Assembly: GCA_027405735.1 (NCBI GenBank)
Contig: JAPEHQ010000012.1
Span: forward strand, 124,001-188,000
Direction: 5' to 3'
Source of the DNA: Mucor racemosus
Lineage: Eukaryota; Mucoromycota; Mucoromycetes; Mucorales; Mucoraceae
DNA length: 64,000 nt
In this document: positions 54,992 to 64,000 of the stretch, in pieces
Layout of the letters: every line of letters starts with the position of its first letter
How positions within the stretch are numbered: position 1 is the stretch's first letter
Notes under the pieces: generated by a model
What the model was told of the DNA's origin: nothing
Seen by the model: only the letters and a program-made list of their open reading frames with translations
The model's database searches: none
Translations under genes and position numbers: made by a program

Positions 54992-56476
54992 ATTAAAAAT
55001 GTCAAGATATAAATGGACAACCAGGGGGTTTGTGCTGATATATAAAAAAAAAAAAGTTGGTTGAAAATAAAAAAAAAATAAAAAAGAGAATAAAATCTCG
55101 AGGATTCAATTCTAACTAATAAAGAAAAGAGAGCAGAATAATAACAATATAAAAAAAAGTGTGTTTTAAAGGAGAAATGTATCAGCTTGCAATTACTACA
55201 ATACGACTGTAACACTTTCTTTAAATGACTCTCTTTTTTTTATATACACAATAATAATCCATGTTTATCCACATGATTCATATTCAAACACATACATAAA
55301 CCAATTTTATAGCTATCCAACATGACGTGTAAACTCTATTCATCAGTGATTTGATAACGCTTACTTGTGTGCTAATTTACTGAAATTTGCATGTGCTGAA
55401 TACTATTGGCTTACTTTGAGTCATTCATAAACAAAAAGGTCTGTGCAGTTTTCTTTGGTGTATTATATGTATACACACATTAGAAAGTATGATAAATCTT
55501 GTAAGACCACGCGAAACGATCGACCAATGTTTTTATCCTTGCCCTGCTTTTCATTGTGATACTTTGATTGGCTACTAGCCCTTAACATCCACGTTTTTTT
55601 AAAGCTTAAGGTGGATGGCTAAAATCAAATTATCAGCAGGCAAGTTGTGATAGATGGATATGATTTCAGTTACTAAATCTACCATCGTGATTACCGTATA
55701 AAAATTCTATATTCTCAATTAATAATGTCAAGGTATTTGCGCATTAAGAAAGTCGATCAAATATGCCGAAATCATTTCTTCTGTATTTGTCAACCGTATC
55801 ACAAATTGCAGAGAAAATCGAGAACAAAAACAATGAAATTCGAGTGCTTCAAATTGTGTTGATGGAATTTTACCAAACAAAATAAACAATAAGATTTTGG
55901 CGGGCTGTTACATAAGTAATTTGATCATTATTGTCAATAGTAAAAATCATTAGATCAAGAGAAAAAAAACAATGTGTTTCAAATTACTATAACAAACCAC
56001 ATGATGCAATGACATGCATTTACATTTCAATACATGTATAAATAATTATTTTTCATGTAAAATGCAACAAACCCCCATGTTCTTTGGCAATGTCCCAACA
56101 AAACATTTATCCATTTGATTCTTCTGTGGTTTAAAAGCCCAACATTTTGCACTTATAACAATCCATACGACTTCATCATTTGATAATACATGACGAATCA
56201 CTAATGAGGTTTTATTTCATAGGATATCTTTCAGATATATGAATTGAGTACCTGAATATATTTAGCAGATAATTGGCATGGAACTCACGTCAGTAGTACG
56301 GCCACATTCTGAAACTTAACAAAGATCCAAAGATTTGCCTGATACCAAGATATTGGAATGAGCCAACAAGGAAGCTCCTTTAATTTGCGGACTTTTAAAA
56401 TAGTAGTACAGCGATACTAGACAAAGCTGTCGTTCTTTTTTAGATAAAAGAACCTCCCTTGATTCATATTAGAGCA

Positions 56477-56512
<36 letters not shown>

Positions 56513-56608
56513 CATAAAGCCTTTATAAAATAAGGGTTATTTCATCTATTCTTTGTTATTTTTCTTTTCTTTTTTCTCTATTTTTTACAACAGCAAAAAA
56601 AAAATTAA
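54992..56608. other. Divergent intergenic region with an AT microsatellite
   Basis: The region separates the promoters of the glycosyltransferase and the metalloprotease. An AT tract of 15 units lies at 56481-56510, about 100 bp upstream of the ADAM start, followed by a CTTTTCTTTTTTCT leader. Nothing else is recognised. Confidence 0.6.
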
Positions 56609-59583
56609 ATGTATTATAAACCCTGGATATCATGCATTTTTATAACCATTGTGTTACCCTTGCTGACACTAGGTAACGATTTTATTTATTCCATGTATAT
56701 TTCATGACATTGACAAGCTCTGTAAAAACAATAGGACACAGCTTTAATGATAATCAATTGAATAGAATAGAACCAATCTCGAATTTAAATGTCGAAATTG
56801 CACCAAGATCTCGACATTTCTTTGAAAAAAGATCACAATCAGCAAATCCTGAACGTTTACCAAAGAAAATTGAATATGACGACTCACTTCGACTTTCATT
56901 GAATGCTTATAATCAGACATTTTATTTACATCTGGAACCGAATCTCGATTTATTTCATCCTAAAGCAGTTATACATCATACAGGAGGAATCAGCCAGCGT
57001 ATTCAACAAGAAAAAGTTCTCGTTTATAAGGGCTATGTTGTTGATTCTTTTAATATCGATAATCGTTGGATTAAAGAAAAGGCAGGTGTCTTGGAATTCG
57101 ATTCGGGTATTGATGCAGTCGCAACAAAATTTGGATGGGCTAGAATATTAATTCGACATGATTTAATGCTAAAGTGAGTTTTACTACATTTGTGGTAACA
57201 AAAAAGGACATCTATTAATAATATTTATATATTTTTACAGACACAATGCAGATCAGCCTATTATAGAAGGTGCATTCAAGATGAGAAATGATATTTACCA
57301 TATAAAAGCAACCACCAATTATAATCTTGTCAAAAGATCCGTAGATATTGCCGCTTCTGATTCTGATATAATGGTGATTTATCGAGATTCTGATACGCAA
57401 CAACAACAACAACAAGAAAAGGCACACGAATGTGGATTCGACAACATGTTGCATAGATCAATCGTTAAAAGAGGGGTGGAACAATTACAACCAAGAGATG
57501 CTTTTACCAAGCTAACTGGTCAGGGGTGTCCAACCACTAAAAAAAGTAATAATTATATTTCTCCTCAATATAATTAATATAACTAATGAACATTGTTTTC
57601 CATGTAGTCAATTATATGGGTGCAGGTAAAAATGAACATTTTTCTTGTTCCGTGATGCTCATACTAACCCCCAATTTCATTATGCAGCTGCTGATTGTAC
57701 ATATGTTCAATATTATAAAAGTGTTGATAATGCTAGAATCCAAATCATTAATAATTTCAACATGGCATCTGCTGTATTTGAAGAAACATTTAATATTTCA
57801 CTTGGTTTGATCAATATTACTATTATGGATCATACATGCCCGGGCCGAATTGATAAAAATGTGGGCTGGAATAGAGCTTGTGATGCCAATTACTCTTTAG
57901 GTGATAGACTAAGTGATTTTAGTTTATGGCGATCAAAAATGAGTAATGATGGAGCTGGCCTTTGGCATTTAATGACAAATTGCGCGTAAGTGGGATTAGG
58001 GTTAGAGTTAGAGTTAGGGTTTTATTTTTATTTTTATTTTTATTTATTCTTAATTATATAAAGCTAATTAAATTTATACTTTTATAGTACCGGCGTAGAA
58101 GTAGGTTTGGCTTGGTTAAAACAGCTTTGTAATACAGAAGCTACTGCCCAGATTAATTCAGATGGAAAAGAACAATTCGTTTCTGGTGCTGGTATATCTG
58201 CAATCAGTAAGTCTATAAATACATGTATAAATATATCTTTATATTGACAATATTATTAGCACGAGATGAATGGAAGGTTGTCGCACATGAGATTGGTCAT
58301 GGTTTCGGTAAGAATATTATTTTGCCAAGAAATACCTTATATCAAATCTAATAAGTCTAAATATTTTAGGTGCTATTCATGATTGTGTAGCTGATAATTG
58401 TCCTTGTTATGGTGATGATTGCCAATGCTGCCAATTAAACTCAAATCAATGTGATTCAAGCGGTTTCTTAATGAGTGCATTAAGCAATACTTCAGCAGAG
58501 AATTTTAGTCCATGTTCAATTAGTACCATTTGTAATGCTTTCCCTAGCATTGGTTCTTGTTTGGCTGATCCAAATGATAAACTTCGTAATATTTATCAAT
58601 TAAATGTTTGTGGGAATGGCATTAAAGAAGAAGGTGAAGAGTGTGATACAGGTGGTATAGATACAGATTGCTGTGATGCAAAGACTTGTAAATTGAAGTC
58701 AAAGGCTGTTTGTGAGGATACAAATGAAGGCTGTTGTCATAATTGTCAAATTAGACCTAAAAATGATCTTTGCCGAGCTGCATCAACTCCTTGTGATATT
58801 GCAGAATATTGTTCTGGTACTTCAGCTGAATGTCCAGTAGATAAATATATGCGAGATGGCTCATCATGTGGATCAGATGGACTCAAATGTGCTTCAGGAC
58901 AATGTACTTCTCGGGATGAACAGTGCCTTACTCGTGGTAATGTACTAAATGTCACTCGGTCTTGCTTGGGAAATAATGAAGAGTGTAAATTATTATGTAA
59001 TTCGCCCAATAGTGATAAATGCTTGATTTTCAGTGGTAATTTCATTGATGGCACACCTTGTGGTTTTGGTGGTAGATGTTTATCTGGTGAATGCCAAAAT
59101 GGAGGTGCCATTGGTAGTGGTATGCTCTATCTCAGTGATCATAAAAATGTAGCCATTCCTGTTGGAATCATTATATTTTTAGCCGTCTGTATTTTAGGAT
59201 TTCTATTGTTTTGGTTTGGATGTTTCCGTTGTACAGGTTATAAGGAAAAGAGAAGAAGAAAATCAAGAACCGCTAGTTCAACTAGTCCACCTTACTATTC
59301 TGATAATGGGTCAAGTAATTTGGAATTACCTGGCTACAGTGAACCTGCTCAAGAATTAACACCAACATCTAAATTCATTGCAAAAGAGAAGCATTCATTG
59401 GATTTCTTGACGCCACCATCTTATTTAACAATTAATGCAGGTCAGCAACAACAGCAATTACATACCGAAAAACGTAATTCAAATAGTTCAGCATCTCCTT
59501 CTCCATCATCTCCATCTTCATCATCGAGTTTAGCGACAACTGTAAATACAGAAGAAAAGATTAAAACCGAAAAGAATGAATAA
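56609..59583 (+). CDS. ADAM-type (M12B/reprolysin) transmembrane metalloprotease with disintegrin domain
   Basis: Eight exons give 834 residues: 56609-56672, 56735-57173, 57241-57545, 57608-57625 (18 nt), 57688-57985, 58088-58206, 58260-58307 and 58370-59583. A signal peptide (MYYKPWISCIFITIVLPLLTLG) is followed by a prodomain. The protease domain carries the zinc motif HEIGHGFGAIHD, split by two introns. A cysteine-rich disintegrin-like domain follows (CGNGIKEEGEECDTGG, CCDAKTCKLK, LCRAASTPCDIAEYCSG). After it come a Cys-rich region, one transmembrane helix (IPVGIIIFLAVCILGFLLFWFG), a basic KEKRRRKSR stop-transfer and a Ser/Pro/Gln-rich cytosolic tail. ADAMs shed membrane-protein ectodomains. 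Fungal members (ADM-A/ADM-B) are known but their substrates are not. A QQQQQQ run lies in exon 3. Confidence 0.92.
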
Positions 59584-59613
59584 CAACTGTAAATATCTTT
59601 CTGTCTTTCATTA

Positions 59614-59632
59614 ATATATATATATATATATA
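59614..59632. repeat. AT dinucleotide run in a convergent 3' region
   Basis: A short AT run between the ADAM stop (59583) and the phenylalanine hydroxylase stop (59686); only 102 bp separate the two convergent genes. Confidence 0.8.
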
Positions 59633-59685
59633 AATATCATGTAAATCAATCCATTTTTATTAAAAAAAAAAACTAAAAAAAAAGT

Positions 59686-61212
59686 TTAAGAAAGACTTTC
59701 AAGAACGGTTGCTAATGTCTTCATATCATCTCTTATACTCTTTGCAAATCTAACAACTTTTTCCTTGTTATCTAATACTTCAATCGTCTGCGTAAGTGCA
59801 TTATATCTCACAGAAAATGGTCGATTCATATTGGCAGCAAAGTCTCTCACTTTCTCTTGTGCATCTTTAAATGAATCTGCTACAAAGTAAGTTGGTTGGA
59901 ATTCTGTAATGGGGTATTTTTGTAACGCAGTTTTCGAGGGGTCAAATGGTTTGAGTTCAGGTTTATCTGACAATGCATATTCGAGTTCACCAAACGAACT
60001 TAGTAAACCAGCACCATAAGCTTTCACTTCTCCATCTTGACGACACAAGCCAAACTCTACTGTAAACCAAAAAATGGTAGCTAATTTAGATATATCTTCA
60101 TCTGACGCACCAAGTGATGCTAACCCAATTTCTTGAGAGAAATCAGCAAAATCGGGATCAGCAAACTATACGACACATATTTGATTAATAAATATGATTG
60201 CATATTTATATCATGAGAGAACTTACTAATGGAACATGGCCTAATAATTCGTGGCAAACATCAGGCTCAGGAGTGTAGAAAGGCTTTGAAGAATGTCTGA
60301 TATATTGAGTAGAATAAAAAATTCGGAACGCAAACGAATTTAAGAAATCACGGCTAGACAACAAACCCATGACAGGACGAATAGTGAAACCAGTACAATC
60401 CTTCAAGAAACGAGAAATTTGTTCAATTTGAGGAATCTTTTGATCATTGTAACCACAGTTTTGAATCAAGAGAGGCAATACGTATTGATGTTCACGACAA
60501 GCATGAGTAGGATACATGGCAGTTAGTCCGCGGAATACCTTACCCCAGGTTTCATTTTCTTCGTCAGTGTATTCGATCTCGGGAACAGGCTGACCAGTGC
60601 GATAAGTCTTTGCAATGCGAGTGATTTCAGCACGACGGGCACGATAAACAGGGTCATGAGCACCGGGATGATCAGAGCCTATTAAATATGCTTTAATTTA
60701 CAAAATCATCGTGGGAAAAATTGATACTTACTGAGCTCTTCGCCCATTTCCATAACCTTCTCAGCAAAAGTATCCAAATCTGTCAATTTGCGTGGGAACC
60801 AAGGGACGCTATCTGAAGAAATGTTTCACACGTTATTCAAAAAATGTTAACAAGATAGATTTATAATGCAAATGCTATACCTTCTGTGGTGCTGTCAGCA
60901 CCAAGAACACGCACGTCCTTGGTGTGCTTGCGGAGACCTTCAATAACATTGGCTACTTGAGTAGAATCTTTGGCATCGAAATCAACAAAGAAATCGTAAT
61001 CCCAATCTTTGGTACGACTAGGACGACTGTATGACATAAAATGTGAGTAGAATCATTCATTTAAAATGTCAAATAACTTACGATTCAATACGAGTAAGAG
61101 AAATGTCCATGGCTTTAATGGCAGCCAAACAACTTTCAAGACCTCCAATCTTGTCTTGAATGGCAAAGCATAAAGTGGTTTTCAAGTTTTGATTAGCGTT
61201 AGCAGGAGACAT
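59686..61212 (-). CDS. Phenylalanine 4-hydroxylase (tetrahydropterin-dependent aromatic amino acid hydroxylase)
   Basis: Five exons (61212-61082, 61026-60881, 60812-60732, 60678-60227, 60165-59686) give 429 residues. The N-terminus is an ACT regulatory domain ([21 protein letters not shown]...[13 protein letters not shown]). The catalytic domain starts at [13 protein letters not shown] and [16 protein letters not shown]. It contains [42 protein letters not shown] and the two iron histidines in [15 protein letters not shown]. The glutamate ligand is in [10 protein letters not shown], followed by [20 protein letters not shown]. It converts phenylalanine to tyrosine with O2 and a tetrahydropterin. 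Among fungi it is known from Mucoromycota such as Mortierella, where it feeds phenylalanine catabolism. The length is slightly below the animal enzyme because the N- and C-terminal tails are short. Confidence 0.97.
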
Positions 61213-64000
61213 TTTCTCGTTGATAATTGTTTAATTGATGAAAGGAAAAAAGAGAAAAGATTAGAGGTTGTAGAGCATTTTTATTTCATGGTTGTTTTTT
61301 TGATTTGAATTTTGCCACGATCACGTGTAATCAGATATTGTTACATTGAACGAAAGCAAGGATATCAGATAGTAATAACGGAGGATACAGCATGTTTGTA
61401 CCTTGATATAGGTAATCTGATGTATACGCGGATGCAGATTTGGCAATAAATCAACATGATTTAATCACACCCTCTTAAATTCCTTATCAATTGGATTTGT
61501 AATCCAACCTTTATTTTCTAGGAAATGATATCAGTAATTTATCACCTATACAAAAACTATTCACACGATTACTCGCACAACATAAACATTTGCCTAAATT
61601 CCTGTTTAGCGAGGCATAAATATTTGTTATTGTCCATCAAATTGTTTTGTAAAATGGCCACAAACTGCTGTAATTCTGAACGTATTTTGGTCATACATTA
61701 AGAATAAAAATGCACTTTTCTTATACTTGTACATGCAATCTGCATCTTGTTTATTGGTATACACACTTGTTATGATATGCAGACTTGATTTATTAATTAA
61801 CAAATCACCTCACCCGACTATATATTCATGGTGAAAAAAATAGATCCTGTATCCCGGGCTTCAATGTCAGAGCATCAATTTCGGGATTGGCGATGCTTGT
61901 CAACTTTGATATTTTGACATCTACGTAAAAAAATGTCAAAACAAAAATTACAGTACATCTGTCTAGCGCTGTTTAACGTTATCCAAAACAAGAGGTTGTG
62001 GGTTGAAATGATTTAATATGCTAAATAACTCTTTAAAGTTGTAAATGCAGTCAAAACAGCCTAAATTTAAAGGATTTATTAAGGCACTTTTAGCTGTTTT
62101 CTGAAGCGTAGACAAGGTCAAAATGTTTCACGATGCCTACCAACTTGCTATGTTTTTCCTTACATGTTTGGTCTCGTAAATAATATAGTTAAATTAAGCC
62201 TCTCAACCCTTACTACCATAGGGGAAAATCAGTCCAAATCGATAAATCCGATTTTTATCCTCAAAAAGAGATTTTCTGCCAAGGCATATATAGTCAAAAA
62301 CTATCAAATTTTTTGGCTTTTTCATAATAAACCTTTCCATTTGTTGTTTACTATACAAAAAGCTAACTTTCTTGCGAAACATCGCGTTTTCATTTTATAT
62401 ATTGCAATTTCTGAAATCTTTTTATCGTAAATTATTTCCATAAAGACCGCCATTAGATGCGCAATCAAAGTTTGTATCGACCTTTATTACAAAGCTTTCG
62501 ACAGTTTATATAATCATATTTGAATAATCGATCAAAAGGTGCTCCCAGAATCTAAATGGAAACCAATTTTGTGAAAATAGGGCATTAAAGCCATACCCGA
62601 GTTGGGATTTACAAAGGAATACATGCAAATTTGCAAATAAAAAAAATATGCGTGATTTACAATGCATCACTCTACTTTTAAAATCATATGGTCATTCTTC
62701 ACAAAGTTAGATAAATACTGTACAATAACTTTGATAAAAAAAGGAATCATACAACGATAGCGCACATCCAAACAAAGAGGAGGAAGAAGAACGACCAAAG
62801 AAAAGAAGGAAGAGAAGGAGGACGATAGAATAAAAGAAGAGGAGGACAATAAAATGAAAGAATGGGAGAACAAGAATATGCAAAAAAAAAGTGATACAAT
62901 TATTTAGTAGCTTGTCTTTGCATTATCATTAAATCTACTTACGACCGCTTACGCTTGCAAAAGCCGGGCCTGACATCAATTGATCAAGGATAGCGCTAAC
63001 CGCCCTGGAAGGTTTTAGGTGAGTTTGTTCATAAACTCGATCCCGATATAAAAGAACGATATATCAGACAAGAATTTCATTCCTGAATTGTTATTACTTA
63101 TAAGGGTGATGATCAATCGAATGGAGTAGAGAAGGGACAAGAACTATGGGTCTTTGGGGGGGGGTTCAGTCGAGCATGGGCTGCCTGCGGACAGCAGAGA
63201 ACCGTTTTGGGAGGGCCTTTGTATGTTTGTTGTTGGTAGAATTTGAATCAGTTGTAGGAGTTAATGTAAATACGAATGAGGAGATAATATGAATTGGTGA
63301 GATATTGAAATGGCCTGTATTTATATACAAAGGGCGGTTGCGTAAAGTAGTCATTTTAGCTGTTACAATTCCTTGAATCAGGTTGTCAATATTCTTTGTT
63401 CTCATTATAGACATAAAATGAGTTATTTGAAATGATACTACCTCTTGCTTGATGTATCGTTCTTCTCAAAGAAACTGTAATTTTTCGTAATGAAAAAAGT
63501 TGGATATGATTTTAATAGGAGTAATTTAGTATTCTTTTATTATATTTTGTAAAAAATTGATGATTATGGAAAAGCAAGAGACAACATACACAGTTACTGT
63601 TAGTATATCTTTGAAAATAATAGTTATATATATATATTCTAACTATTGGTACAATACGATGAAAAGCTTCTTATAATTAAGTGAAACAGGCCTGCGGTAG
63701 TACGAGTTGTATGCAGTAAAAGGGGGTAAATTTTATAAAAAGAGCTTAAAAAGAGATACTGTTTATATCCTTCTTTATTAAATTATGGATAATCTACAAT
63801 AAAATGCTATTTCTACTTTTCCATTTATATTATTTGGTTATTCATATTTATCTGACAGCTGTTCTGTCAACTGTCAGTTATTCCGCAATTTTGAATATAT
63901 TGTTGGGTTGTTGAGTTCTTGATTTATCTGGCAATTTCAGCTGTCAATCATGCGTTCAGAACAGCCCTTACTTGTTTTATTTCATTCGTATGAAATTTCT
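61213..64000. other. Terminal intergenic region without a convincing gene
   Basis: Upstream of phenylalanine hydroxylase there is AT-rich DNA. At 62160-62600 the sequence has the texture of a mobile-element remnant (GATAAATCCGATTTTTATCC and similar), with no partner in the window. Purine-rich GAGGAAGAAGAA sequence lies at 62778-62880 and a G run near 63157-63166. Near the right edge TGACAGCTG (63853-63861) and CAGCTGTCA (63938-63946), plus CTGTTCTG (63859-63866) and CAGAACAG (63957-63964), form an inverted pair. Confidence 0.45.

Noticed and set aside
57546..57687. A single 142-bp intron in the ADAM gene instead of two introns and a micro-exon
   Set aside because: It keeps frame but drops residues that appear conserved before AADCTY. 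Kept as an alternative, not the preferred model.
63160..63190. GGTTCAGTCGAGCATGGGC as a tRNA T-arm
   Set aside because: No matching A box, acceptor stem or anticodon arm can be folded around it. No tRNA or rRNA gene was supported anywhere in the window.

Overview
The window looks like nuclear DNA of an early-diverging filamentous fungus, most likely a member of Mucoromycota (Mucorales-like). It is very AT-rich, its genes carry short introns (mostly 49-104 bp), and it uses the standard genetic code. It encodes a classical ferritin, a phenylalanine 4-hydroxylase and an ADAM-type metalloprotease, three genes that are rare or missing in Dikarya but known from Mucoromycota. Exon structures were deduced by hand from splice signals and protein continuity. 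In every fully modelled gene the exon lengths sum to a whole number of codons.

Layout. 0-6.6 kb: the end of a probable MRE11 gene, two hypothetical genes on the minus strand, a small cysteine-rich protein and the Mediator subunit MED17. 6.6-15.5 kb: gene-poor DNA filled with diverged repeats (families called A, B and D here), one solo LTR and a scrap of dynein intermediate chain. 15.5-24 kb: an alpha-arrestin, a WHI2-like BTB protein, a triose-phosphate/nucleotide-sugar-type transporter and cofactor-independent phosphoglycerate mutase. 24-27 kb is empty. 27.1-29.8 kb: a fungal-specific transcription factor domain protein. 30-42 kb: an approximately 11 kb structure bounded by two inverted arms of about 1.27 kb. 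Its interior is a mosaic of the same A/B/D repeats, two dynein fragments, a second solo LTR of a different family and a MITE-like insertion. 42.4-50.8 kb is a dense gene cluster: a NUFIP1/CCCH zinc-finger protein, a universal stress protein, a hypothetical, a second alpha-arrestin, ferritin and a 2-oxoglutarate/Fe(II) prolyl-hydroxylase-like enzyme. 50.8-53.5 kb holds an old relative of the inverted arms. 53.5-61.2 kb: a family 4 glycosyltransferase, the ADAM metalloprotease and phenylalanine hydroxylase. The last 2.8 kb shows no convincing gene.

The genes do not form one pathway; they are ordinary housekeeping, signalling and metabolic genes separated by repeat islands. The points most worth follow-up are: (1) the mosaic repeat system that has repeatedly carried pieces of a dynein intermediate chain gene, introns included, inside a large inverted-repeat structure; (2) several insertions dated by empty-site comparison within the window, with exact target duplications in two cases; (3) a ferritin that appears to have lost most ferroxidase ligands; (4) GC-AG introns in two or three neighbouring genes, all with the same GCAAGT donor; (5) an 18-nt micro-exon in the ADAM gene.
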